Shown here piece after piece: positions 1 through 5,976 of a stretch of 5,976 bases of DNA. Every line of letters begins with the position of its first letter. Position 1 is the first letter of the stretch. The stretch comes from an uncultured Porphyromonas sp. GTDB lineage: Bacteria; Bacteroidota; Bacteroidia; Bacteroidales; Porphyromonadaceae. The DNA lies in contig CAKMOP010000236.1 in the NCBI GenBank assembly GCA_927910985.1, positions 1-5,976 of the forward strand. Reading direction: 5' to 3'. Position numbers and translations under genes: made by a program. The notes beneath the pieces are model-generated. The model ran no database searches, was not told the DNA's origin, and saw only the letters and a list, made by a program, of their open reading frames with translations.

Positions 1-1533
1 ACTGGCGCCCGAGCCCCTCCAGCCCGGCATCCCAACTTGCCCTCTTTCCGCAAGCCCACCATCGACCTCCTGCGTGACTACGAGCAGGGCAGCACTGGCA
101 TCGATATGGAGGAAATCGAGTACAACAAGCAGAAGATCATCGACACGCTGGCCAGCTTCAAGATGAACGTCACCCCGTGCAAGGCCACCGTAGGCCCCAC
201 CGTGACCCTCTACGAAGTCATTCCCGAGTCGGGCATCAAGGTCTCGCGCATCAAAACGATGGAAGACGACATCGCTATGAGCCTCAAGAGCGAAGGCGTG
301 CGTATCATCGCCCCGATGCCCGGCTTAGGCACCATCGGCATCGAAGTGCCGAACTCCACCCCTCAGACCGTCTCGATGCGCTCGATCTTAGCCTCACGCA
401 AGTACCGCGAGCAGCAAGAGAAGATGGAGCTACCTATTGGTATCGGGAAGACCATCACCAACGAGCCCTTCATCTTTGACCTCTCAAAGATGCCCCACCT
501 CCTCATCGCTGGGGCTACTGGTCAGGGGAAGAGTGTCGGCCTCAACGCCCTCATCACCTCGCTCCTCTACAGCAAGCGCCCCGAAGAGCTGAAGTTCGTC
601 ATGGTCGACCCCAAGATGCTGGAGTTCTCCATCTACGAGGAGATCGAGCGTCACTTCCTCGCCAAGCTCCCCGATGCCGAGCGTGCCATCATCACGGATA
701 TGACGAAGGTCGTCGCCACACTGAACTCCCTCTGCATCGAGATGGACAACCGCTACCGCCTCCTACAGACGGCAGGACGCGCCGTGCGCAACATACGCGA
801 GTACAACGAACAGGTACGCTCGGGTGCGCTCAAGCGGATTGACGGGCACGAAATCCTCCCCTACATCGTCCTCATCGTGGACGAGTTCGCCGATCTGATG
901 ATGACCGTCGGCAAGGAGGTCGAGCAGCCCATCGCCCGCTTAGCACAGAAGGCGCGTGCTGCTGGCATCCATATGGTCATCGCCACACAGCGCCCCTCGA
1001 CAGACGTCATCACGGGGCTCATCAAGGCGAACTTCCCCGCACGTATCGCCTTCAAGGTCTTCTCCATGGTCGACTCACGCACCGTCCTCGACTCCCCTGG
1101 AGCCAACCAGCTCATCGGCCGTGGCGACATGCTCTTCTACCAAGGGAAGGATATGATCCGCGTGCAGTGCGCCTTCATGGACACCCCTGAGACCGAGTCT
1201 ATCGTCGAGTACATCGCCCGTCAGGAGAGCACAGGGGCAGCCTACGAACTGCCCGAATACATCCCCGAAGGCGAAGAGAACGGTCCCAAGGGCTTCAACC
1301 CCAACGAGAAGGATAGCCTCTTCGATGAGGTCGCCCGTATGGTCGTACAGACGCAGGTCGGCTCGACGTCGAACATCCAGCGTAAGTTCAACATCGGCTA
1401 CAACCGCGCTGGTCGCCTGATGGACCAGCTCGAGGGCGCAGGCATCGTCGGCGTCCAAGAGGGCAGCAAGCCCCGCGAAGTCTACATCAAGGACCAGACA
1501 AGTCTGGAGCACCTCCTGCAGAAACTCAACTAA
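1..1533 (+). CDS. ftsK: DNA translocase FtsK, C-terminal part (5' end cut by the window)
   Basis: This is the motor and DNA-reading part of FtsK, the septum-anchored hexameric ATPase that pumps chromosome termini apart and activates XerCD recombination at dif. The frame is open from base 1 to the TAA at 1531-1533, giving 510 codons, so the N-terminal membrane domain and linker lie upstream. A TTG at 37 could be called as a start, but homology-like sequence (LPSFRKPTIDLL, typical of the region before the motor) runs through it, so it is internal. In window codons: alpha domain about 20-120 (KATVGPT, then IIAPMPGLGTIGIEVPN); Walker A GATGQGKS at 171-178; Walker B LIVDEFADLM with D294 and E295; the ATQRPS motif follows. 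The winged-helix gamma domain, about 438-500, carries QRKFNIGYNRAGRLMDQLE, the DNA-contacting helix that reads the polar KOPS-type guide sequences. An intact C-terminus and the following lolA agree with the ftsK-lolA order also known in E. coli. Confidence 0.97.
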   Translation, partial: TGARAPPARHPNLPSFRKPTIDLLRDYEQGSTGIDMEEIEYNKQKIIDTLASFKMNVTPCKATVGPTVTLYEVIPESGIKVSRIKTMEDDIAMSLKSEGVRIIAPMPGLGTIGIEVPNSTPQTVSMRSILASRKYREQQEKMELPIGIGKTITNEPFIFDLSKMPHLLIAGATGQGKSVGLNALITSLLYSKRPEELKFVMVDPKMLEFSIYEEIERHFLAKLPDAERAIITDMTKVVATLNSLCIEMDNRYRLLQTAGRAVRNIREYNEQVRSGALKRIDGHEILPYIVLIVDEFADLMMTVGKEVEQPIARLAQKARAAGIHMVIATQRPSTDVITGLIKANFPARIAFKVFSMVDSRTVLDSPGANQLIGRGDMLFYQGKDMIRVQCAFMDTPETESIVEYIARQESTGAAYELPEYIPEGEENGPKGFNPNEKDSLFDEVARMVVQTQVGSTSNIQRKFNIGYNRAGRLMDQLEGAGIVGVQEGSKPREVYIKDQTSLEHLLQKLN

Positions 1534-1572
1534 AAGAACCCCTCGACAGAGGGTAGGCTAATGATTACATTA

Positions 1573-1580
1573 TAACTTTG
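1573..1580 (+). promoter_or_regulatory. Possible Bacteroidetes -7 promoter box before lolA
   Basis: The bases TAACTTTG match the Bacteroidetes primary sigma -7 consensus TAnnTTTG exactly. They lie in the only AT-rich stretch between ftsK and lolA. Against it, there is no TTG-type -33 element at the usual distance upstream, and a start site about 5-7 bases downstream would fall on or just after the ATG at 1585. That would make the message leaderless, or favour the ATG at 1591. It is a consensus match only. Confidence 0.25.
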
Positions 1581-1584
1581 AGCT

Positions 1585-2226
1585 ATGATTATGCGACATA
1601 TCCTTATGATGCTTAGTGCCGCTGCCCTTCTCTCGACGGGCGCCATAGCACAACGCACCGCCATCACACCACAGGCACTCCTCGAGCGTGCCGAAGCCTC
1701 ACTATACAAGTCGGGAGCCACCGTCGTGGACTTCTCCACACAGCTTCGCGACAAATCAGGGCGCACCGCTGGGGCTACCACGGGTAAGATGCACCTGCAG
1801 GGCGATGCCTTCCGCCTCGAATACGGCACCATCATCGCCGTCTATACGGCTGGGACACTCACCTATTACGATAGCGCAGAGCAGACACTCACGCTCTCCA
1901 AGCCTTCGCAGGACGAGCTGCTACAGATCAATCCGCTGTACTTCCTCCGCTCACGTGCTGCAGGCTTCACCAGCCGCATCGAAGGGAAGCCAGCAGCAAC
2001 TACGTCCGTCATCTTCACCCCTCAGCACAAGAGTAATATCGCACGCATCGCAGCGACCTTCCAGAGTCAGAGTGGTCTGCCCACCCAGCTCGTCTTCACG
2101 GCCAAGGACAAGAGTATACTGACGGCACGCGTCACGAAGGTCGGCACACGCTCGACCTGTGCCCCCGCCTTCTTCACCCTCTCGGCCAAGCAATTCCCCG
2201 GCTGCGAAGTCGTCGACCTGCGCTAA
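1585..2226 (+). CDS. lolA: LolA-like outer-membrane lipoprotein carrier, periplasmic
   Basis: The product is predicted to be a 213-residue periplasmic chaperone that takes lipoproteins from the inner-membrane LolCDE exporter and carries them to the outer membrane. A signal peptide is clear: a short N-region with R4, a hydrophobic core of about residues 6-20, and a likely signal peptidase I site after AIA (about residue 22), with no lipobox cysteine. The mature part has the LolA pattern: an early helix (ALLERAEASLYKS), alternating beta-strands (GKMHLQGDAFRLEYG, then TLTYYDSAEQTLTLSKPS) and the DELLQINPLYFL segment typical of Bacteroidetes LolA-like proteins. Two cysteines, C192 and C207, lie near the C-terminus and could form a disulfide. 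ATGs at 1585, 1591 and 1606 are all in frame; 1585 gives the longest normal signal peptide, but 1591 is nearly as good. It lies 51 bases after ftsK, a linkage also seen in E. coli. The family is divergent, so 'LolA-like' is firmer than exact function. Confidence 0.8.
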   Translation: MIMRHILMMLSAAALLSTGAIAQRTAITPQALLERAEASLYKSGATVVDFSTQLRDKSGRTAGATTGKMHLQGDAFRLEYGTIIAVYTAGTLTYYDSAEQTLTLSKPSQDELLQINPLYFLRSRAAGFTSRIEGKPAATTSVIFTPQHKSNIARIAATFQSQSGLPTQLVFTAKDKSILTARVTKVGTRSTCAPAFFTLSAKQFPGCEVVDLR

Positions 2227-2256
2227 CGTAGCTCCCATTCCCTCTATATAGATTAT

Positions 2257-3003
2257 ATGGAACTAAAGACCCTCGCCGAAGTAGGTGAGTATACACAGCT
2301 GATGGGGCGCGTCTTCACGCTCCCTATGCGCTGGAGGATGTTCTTCCGCTCCATCGTCCGCGAGATGTACAATCTCGGGGTAGGCTCTCTATGGATCGTA
2401 TTCATCATCTCCCTCTTCATCGGAGCGGTGATTACCATCCAGCTCTCTATCAATATGACGAGCCCCCTCATCCCTCGCTTCACCATCGGCTACTCCACCC
2501 GTGAGATTATGATCCTCGAGTTCTCCTCGACGGTGATGTGCCTCATCCTCTCGGGGAAGGTCGGCTCGAGTATCGCCTCCGAACTCGGGACGATGCGCGT
2601 CACCGAGCAGATCGATGCGATGGAGATTATGGGCGTGAACTCCGCCAACTTCCTCATCCTCCCTAAGATCGTTGGCTTTATGCTCTTCATCCCCGTGCTA
2701 TCTATCTTCTCGATGATCACGGGTATCTTAGGCGGATATCTCGCTTGCGACCTCACGCACTCGACCACGCAGGAGGACTTTGTCTATGGGCTGCAGCTCT
2801 TCTTCATCCCTTCGTACATAGGCTACTCGATCATCAAATCTGTCGTCTATGCCTTCATCATCTCCTCGGTAGCCTCCTACTACGGCTACTGCGTCAAGGG
2901 TGGAGCCCTGCAAGTCGGAGCCTCAAGTACCCGCGCCGTGGTCAATAGTAGCGTGCTCATCCTCTTCTGGGACTTACTACTTACCAACATCCTGCTCACC
3001 TAA
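2257..3003 (+). CDS. mlaE: MlaE-family ABC transporter permease (lipid transport)
   Basis: This is the inner-membrane permease of an MCE-type (Mla) ABC transporter, which moves phospholipid or related lipids between the inner and outer membranes. The 248 residues match the usual family length. There are about five hydrophobic segments, roughly 43-64, 83-104, 130-165 (long, probably a re-entrant pair), 183-207 and 230-247. The family hallmark after the second segment is present as SELGTMRVTEQIDAMEIMG (E109, G111), the cytoplasmic coupling helix that docks on the ATPase. The second hallmark, GYCVKGGALQVGASSTRAVV, is near the C-terminus. The next gene begins five bases after the stop, as expected for the partner ATPase. 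The start ATG follows lolA by 30 bases, with no Shine-Dalgarno sequence, which is normal in Bacteroidetes. No MCE-domain substrate-binding gene is next to it, so its exact lipid partner and direction of transport cannot be told. Confidence 0.93.
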   Translation: MELKTLAEVGEYTQLMGRVFTLPMRWRMFFRSIVREMYNLGVGSLWIVFIISLFIGAVITIQLSINMTSPLIPRFTIGYSTREIMILEFSSTVMCLILSGKVGSSIASELGTMRVTEQIDAMEIMGVNSANFLILPKIVGFMLFIPVLSIFSMITGILGGYLACDLTHSTTQEDFVYGLQLFFIPSYIGYSIIKSVVYAFIISSVASYYGYCVKGGALQVGASSTRAVVNSSVLILFWDLLLTNILLT

Positions 3004-3008
3004 GCCCT

Positions 3009-3739
3009 ATGATACAAGTCAAGTCGCTGCTCAAGCGCTTTGAGGACAGAGAGGTTCTCAAGGGTATTGACGCCACCTTCGAGACGGGGAAGACAAACCT
3101 CGTCATCGGACGAAGTGGCGCTGGGAAGTCCGTCTTCGTCAAGTGTATGATCGGGCTCATCAGCCCCGACCAGGGTGAAGTCCTCTACGATGGGCGCAAC
3201 CTCATCACGATGACCAAGCCCGAACTTCTACGCCTACGTCGTGAGATCGGGATGCTCTTCCAGGGATCGGCACTCTTCGATAGTATGACAGTCGTGGAGA
3301 ATGTGCTCTTCCCGATGGAGATGTTCTCCTCCGACAGCTACGACAAGTCTCGCCGCCGTGCTATGGAGCTCCTCGAGCGCGTCGGGCTGGTCGAGGCCGC
3401 CAACAAGTACCCCGCCGAGATCAGCGGCGGGATGATGAAGCGCACTGCCATCGCCCGCGCCTTAGCACTCAATCCTAAGTATCTCTTCTGCGACGAACCT
3501 AATTCGGGACTTGATCCCAAGACCTCTACGGTCATCGACCAGCTCATCTCGAGCTCACCCAAGAGTACAATATCACCACCATCGTCAACACGCACGATAT
3601 GAATTCCGTACGCGCCATCGGCGATAAGATTGTATACATCCACAACGGACTCAAGGAATGGGAAGGTAGCAGTGCGCAGCTCTCCTCACCCGGCATCCCC
3701 GAGGGCGTCCTTCAGTTCATCAATGCTGGTCGCGAGTAA
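3009..3739 (+). CDS. mlaF: MlaF-type ABC ATPase, broken by a -1 frameshift at about 3549-3551
   Basis: This is the ATP-binding subunit that should drive the MlaE permease encoded five bases upstream. Read from ATG 3009, the first frame holds Walker A GRSGAGKS (34-41), Q-loop Q85, signature ISGGM (138-142, with the MMKRTAIARAL helix) and Walker B YLFCDEP with catalytic E163, then the D-loop SGLDPKT. After I180 this frame runs into unrelated residues and stops at 3600-3602, giving 197 residues. The other frame, from GAG at 3551, continues the family sequence at once as ELTQEYNITTIVNTHDMNSV and ends at TAA 3737-3739. Joining the two with one missing base in the codon at 3549-3551 gives about 243 residues, the normal length. 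The lost part carries the H-loop histidine (H196 of the joined protein, codon 3593-3595), so the truncated form should not hydrolyse ATP normally. No slippery heptamer is visible. It may be a sequencing or assembly error, or a true recent mutation. Confidence 0.88.
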
Positions 3740-3762
3740 CGCACCATTTCTCAGACTATCTT

Positions 3763-4425
3763 ATGTCCTTGCTCAAGAAAGATTCGCTCCTGACAAACCT
3801 CCTACTTATGGTAGCCACGTCTGTCCTACTCATCTTCCTACTCATCTTCGGCCTCGACCTCTACACCCGCCACGGGCAGACGGTCAAGGTACCCGACCTA
3901 AGGGGCAAGACGCTCGCTGATATGCAGCGTATCCTCAACGACGTCGGCTTAGAGTACGAGATTAATGACTCGACCTTCTCCCGCACCGCTATCCCTGGCA
4001 CTGTCCGCGAGGTCGTCCCAGCCCCTGGCAGCGAGGTGAAGCGCGGACGCATCATCTTCATTGCCATCAACGGCTTCCACCAGCGACTCCAGACCATCCC
4101 CACCTACAAGGATCAGTCCGCCCGACAAATCCTCTCCCTCCTCAAAGGCTTAGGCTTCGAGTCCGTGGATCAGCGCGTCGTCCCTGGCGGATATGTCGGC
4201 TCTGTCGTAGGCCTGCAGACTCTCGATGGTAAGCCCGTCGAAGCAGGCACACAGCTCCCCATCGATACCAAGCTCATTCTCTTGGTGGCTGGACAAGTCA
4301 TCGACACCCTCGGGCTTGACCGCTACATCGAGGGCTACAGCAATGGCGGCAGCGACAGCACCGCTGGCTCCTCGACCTCACCTGACAAGAAAGATGACGG
4401 AGGCATCAGCAATGACTGGTGGTAA
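3763..4425 (+). CDS. Single-pass membrane protein with two PASTA domains
   Basis: The 220-residue product has a short basic N-terminus (KK at 5-6), one hydrophobic span of about residues 12-31, and an outward-facing remainder, so it is probably an inner-membrane protein with a periplasmic tail. Two PASTA repeats follow. The first is about 41-106, opening VKVPDLRGKTLADMQRIL and ending with the GSEVKRGRIIFIAIN strand. The second is about 111-178, IPTYKDQSARQILSLLKGLG to PIDTKLILLVAG. The last 40 residues are rich in Ser, Gly and Asp, look disordered, and end in WW. PASTA domains in other bacteria bind peptidoglycan or muropeptides as parts of Ser/Thr kinases and penicillin-binding proteins; here there is no kinase or transpeptidase domain, so the protein is probably a binding or scaffolding factor. 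A stand-alone PASTA gene directly before an rluD homologue is, as I recall, common in Bacteroidetes. It starts 23 bases after the mlaF stop and overlaps the next gene by 14 bases. Exact role unknown. Confidence 0.9.
   Translation: MSLLKKDSLLTNLLLMVATSVLLIFLLIFGLDLYTRHGQTVKVPDLRGKTLADMQRILNDVGLEYEINDSTFSRTAIPGTVREVVPAPGSEVKRGRIIFIAINGFHQRLQTIPTYKDQSARQILSLLKGLGFESVDQRVVPGGYVGSVVGLQTLDGKPVEAGTQLPIDTKLILLVAGQVIDTLGLDRYIEGYSNGGSDSTAGSSTSPDKKDDGGISNDWW
4399..4403 (+). promoter_or_regulatory. Shine-Dalgarno-like GGAGG that supports the rluD start at 4412
   Basis: GGAGG lies 8 bases before the ATG at 4412, a textbook spacing. It is inside the PASTA gene, formed by its GGA GGC glycine codons, so it could be chance. 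Bacteroidetes seldom depend on such sites, but here it favours 4412 over the in-frame ATG at 4394, which lies upstream of the motif. Confidence 0.4.
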
Positions 4426-5569
4426 TCCCATCATTGAGGACGAGCTCCTCCTCGAGGGAGAAGGCTGGGAGGGAGACGAAGATGTCTTCCTCCCGAGCGA
4501 AGCGAGTGAAGTCGAGCGTCTTGATGCCACAGCCGTCTCCTACCTCCAGCACGCCGACAGCTCTCCGCTCTACGAGCACTTCCGTGTCGTAGCCGACAAG
4601 GGTCAAGCCCCGATGCGCATCGACAAGTACCTGGCCACACGGATGACCGGGAGCAGTCGTAGCCGCATCCAGCAAGCCCTCGATGGAGGCTATGTCTTCG
4701 TGGGTGACAAGCCTGTCAAAAGCAACTACCGCATCAAGCCCCTCGATGTCGTCACCCTCCAGCTCCGTCGTCCCAAGCACGAATTAGAGATCATCCCCGA
4801 GCCCATTCCCTTGGATGTGGTCTACGAAGACGAGGTCTTGATGGTCGTCAATAAGCCCGCTGGGCTCGTCGTCCACCCAGGACACGGCAACTATACCGGC
4901 ACGCTGGTCAATGCCCTGGCCTATTACCTGCAGGATGACCCACTGTATGACCCCGCCGACCCCAACGTCGGTCTCGTCCATCGCATCGACAAGGACACGA
5001 GTGGCCTCCTCGTCATCGCCAAGCGGGCCGAGGCGAAAGCGCACTTAGCACGTCAGTTCTTCCACAAGACGACACGGCGCACCTACCGTGCCTTAGTCTG
5101 GGGAAGGCTCAAGGAAGCAGAAGGCACGATCATCGGCAACATCGGACGAGATGAACGAGATCGCCTGCAGATGGCCGTCTATCCCGAAGGCTCATCCAAG
5201 GGCAAGCACGCCGTCACCCATTATACGCTCCTCGAAGAATTAGCCTACGTCAGCTGGGTAGAGTGTCGCCTCGAGACAGGACGCACGCACCAGATCCGCG
5301 CCCACATGCGCCACATCGGGCACCCGCTCTTCGCTGATGCACGCTATGGTGGCGACAAGATCCTTTGGGGCAACCAGTTCTCACGCTACAAGCAGTTTGT
5401 CCAAAACTGCCTCACGCTCTGCCCCCGTCAGGCACTCCACGCTAAGACGCTGGGCTTCGTTCACCCCGTGACGGGCGAAGAGATGCTCTTCGATAGTGAG
5501 CTTCCCAGCGACCTTGAGCAACTCTTAGAGCGCTGGCGCACCTACGCCGCGCAGGTCGACAACGAATAA
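4412..5569 (+). CDS. rluD: RluD-family 23S rRNA pseudouridine synthase
   Basis: The enzyme isomerises uridines to pseudouridine in large-subunit rRNA; RluD itself acts on helix 69 (E. coli positions 1911, 1915 and 1917). From ATG 4412 the product is 385 residues. An S4 RNA-binding domain spans about 69-115 (MRIDKYLATRM, then SRSRIQQALDGGYVFV). The catalytic domain begins near VVYEDEVLMVVNKPAGLVVHPG and contains HRIDKDTSGLLV with the catalytic Asp at D193, followed by the RTHQIRAHMRHIGHPLFAD and YGGD motifs. About 50 acidic residues precede the conserved YEHFRVVADKG start of the Bacteroidetes family, making it longer at the N-terminus than usual. The frame remains open upstream to 4226, but there it only overlaps the PASTA coding sequence. 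ATG 4412 (14-base overlap, GGAGG upstream) is preferred; 4394 is the alternative. The overlap implies coupled translation with the PASTA gene. The family is certain; RluD rather than RluA or RluC is likely from the S4 domain and context. Confidence 0.93.
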   Translation: MTGGNPIIEDELLLEGEGWEGDEDVFLPSEASEVERLDATAVSYLQHADSSPLYEHFRVVADKGQAPMRIDKYLATRMTGSSRSRIQQALDGGYVFVGDKPVKSNYRIKPLDVVTLQLRRPKHELEIIPEPIPLDVVYEDEVLMVVNKPAGLVVHPGHGNYTGTLVNALAYYLQDDPLYDPADPNVGLVHRIDKDTSGLLVIAKRAEAKAHLARQFFHKTTRRTYRALVWGRLKEAEGTIIGNIGRDERDRLQMAVYPEGSSKGKHAVTHYTLLEELAYVSWVECRLETGRTHQIRAHMRHIGHPLFADARYGGDKILWGNQFSRYKQFVQNCLTLCPRQALHAKTLGFVHPVTGEEMLFDSELPSDLEQLLERWRTYAAQVDNE

Positions 5570-5608
5570 GCAATAGGGGAAGGTCTCCCCGACATCAGTT
5601 CCACACCG

Positions 5609-5653
5609 ATAGGGCGGTACGCATACATGATGCGTACCGCCCTATTTTATTTT
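5609..5653 (+). terminator. Strong intrinsic terminator after rluD
   Basis: A perfect 16-base inverted repeat pairs 5609-5624 (ATAGGGCGGTACGCAT) with 5630-5645 (ATGCGTACCGCCCTAT) around a five-base loop, ACATG. It is followed at once by TTTTATTTT through 5653. The stem is GC-rich in its lower half and the T-run is on the + strand only, so it ends transcription of the lolA-to-rluD genes. It begins 39 bases after the rluD stop. Confidence 0.93.
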
Positions 5654-5865
5654 AGAAGGAGCGAAGAAACGATCTCGTGAGCAGGGTGATACCGACCTAT
5701 ATTGAGAGTGCTAAGGCATCACACGCCCAGCTCCCCGATATGCCTCTCCGCAGCGATACGCAAGCCCTTCGCCTTATCGCGAGTATTCCTCTTACCCAGC
5801 GGAGGGGAAAGCATCATTTCGTGAAGAAAAAAGCGCCATCCCCGTAGTGGTTTTTCCGCATCTAT
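5654..5865. other. Non-coding stretch with no recognised feature
   Basis: Together with the repeat tract to its right, this is the only gene-free region over 300 bases in the window. I see no tRNA, riboswitch or promoter consensus in it. A minus-strand frame of 85 codons (5976 down to 5719, starting at the very edge of the window) is open across it. Its codon use is unlike that of the six genes: AGG, TTG and GCG are frequent, and the dominant CTC leucine is absent. I therefore do not call it a gene, though it might be the remnant of one or part of a dispersed repeat. Confidence 0.5.
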
Positions 5866-5866
5866 G

Positions 5867-5954
5867 CACGTAGTCTTAAAGACCAGGCACGTAAATCCAA
5901 ATATCCACGTACGTAGAATATTAGAGCCACGTACGTAGCTCAAAGTGGACGTAG
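5867..5954. repeat. Degenerate array of ACGTA(G/A) units about 21-22 bases apart
   Basis: The core ACGTAG begins at 5868, 5911, 5933 and 5949, with ACGTAA at 5889, giving steps of 21, 22, 22 and 16 bases. Two units share an exact 12-base repeat, CCACGTACGTAG, at 5905-5916 and 5927-5938, each holding the palindrome ACGTACGT. Between the first two units is the palindrome GTCTTAAAGAC (5873-5883). From memory, and not checked, similar CCACGTACGT-rich tracts occur in intergenic DNA of Porphyromonas and related genera. Function is unknown; the spacing of about two helical turns would suit a protein-binding array, but it may be only repeat debris. Confidence 0.6.
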
Positions 5955-5976
5955 GCGCGTCAACTAATAAAATCAT

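Noticed and set aside
1075..1512. Minus-strand open frame of 145 codons inside ftsK
   Set aside because: It is a mirror of the conserved FtsK motor and gamma domain in GC-rich DNA, with no motif of its own.
1540..1553. Small hairpin CCCTC-GACA-GAGGG just after ftsK as a terminator
   Set aside because: The stem is only five base pairs and is not followed by a T-run, so it does not support a terminator between ftsK and lolA.
3540..3570. Programmed -1 frameshift in mlaF
   Set aside because: There is no slippery heptamer in the zero frame and I see no stimulatory stem; a simple one-base deletion fits the clean family junction better.
4226..4411. Longer version of the rluD gene starting at 4226
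   Set aside because: The extra 62 residues only overlap the PASTA coding frame, are low in family likeness, and would need a nearly 200-base overlap.
5576..5590. Hairpin GGGGA-AGGTC-TCCCC just after rluD
   Set aside because: It is a five-pair stem without a T-run. The strong terminator 19 bases farther on explains transcription stop.
5753..5780. Inverted repeat GCGATA / TATCGC in the right intergenic region
   Set aside because: Six bases with a 16-base loop is expected by chance, and there is no T-run or other context.
5826..5855. A-run and T-run flanking CCA...TGG as a hairpin
   Set aside because: The two arms are not equally spaced from the CCA/TGG core, so no continuous stem forms.
5719..5976. 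Minus-strand open frame of 85 codons at the right end
   Set aside because: It begins at the window edge, crosses the repeat tract, shows codon use unlike the real genes, and has no motif I recognise.

Overview
The window reads as a stretch of core chromosome from a GC-rich member of the Bacteroidales, most likely Porphyromonas or a close relative. The assignment rests on the family style of the proteins (a Bacteroidetes-type FtsK C-terminus, an MlaE/MlaF pair, a stand-alone membrane PASTA protein followed by an RluD-type pseudouridine synthase), on the general lack of Shine-Dalgarno sequences, and on a short-repeat tract at the right end that resembles Porphyromonas intergenic DNA. The genus is inference; the family assignments are read from motifs.

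All six genes lie on the + strand and are closely packed from 1 to 5569. Left to right they are: the C-terminal part of the DNA translocase FtsK (5' end outside the window); a LolA-like periplasmic lipoprotein carrier; an MlaE-type ABC permease; its MlaF-type ATPase, whose reading frame is broken by a one-base loss near 3549-3551; a single-pass membrane protein with two PASTA domains; and a 23S rRNA pseudouridine synthase of the RluD family. Gaps are 51, 30, 5 and 23 bases, and the last pair overlaps by 14 bases, so from lolA onward this looks like one transcription unit. It ends at a very strong intrinsic terminator at 5609-5653.

The common theme is the cell envelope: chromosome segregation at the septum (FtsK), lipoprotein transport to the outer membrane (LolA), phospholipid or lipid transport between membranes (MlaE/MlaF), and a peptidoglycan-linked PASTA protein. 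The RNA-modification enzyme is a passenger. No MCE-domain (MlaD) partner for the transporter is present here.

From 5654 to 5976 I see no convincing gene. The last 110 bases hold a degenerate array of ACGTA(G/A) units spaced 21, 22, 22 and 16 bases apart. I found no mobile element, CRISPR array, tRNA, rRNA or new defence-like system. The points most worth checking are the mlaF frameshift, the total absence of the tetranucleotide CTAG (with a matching split in CTA/TTA leucine codon use), and the right-end repeat tract.
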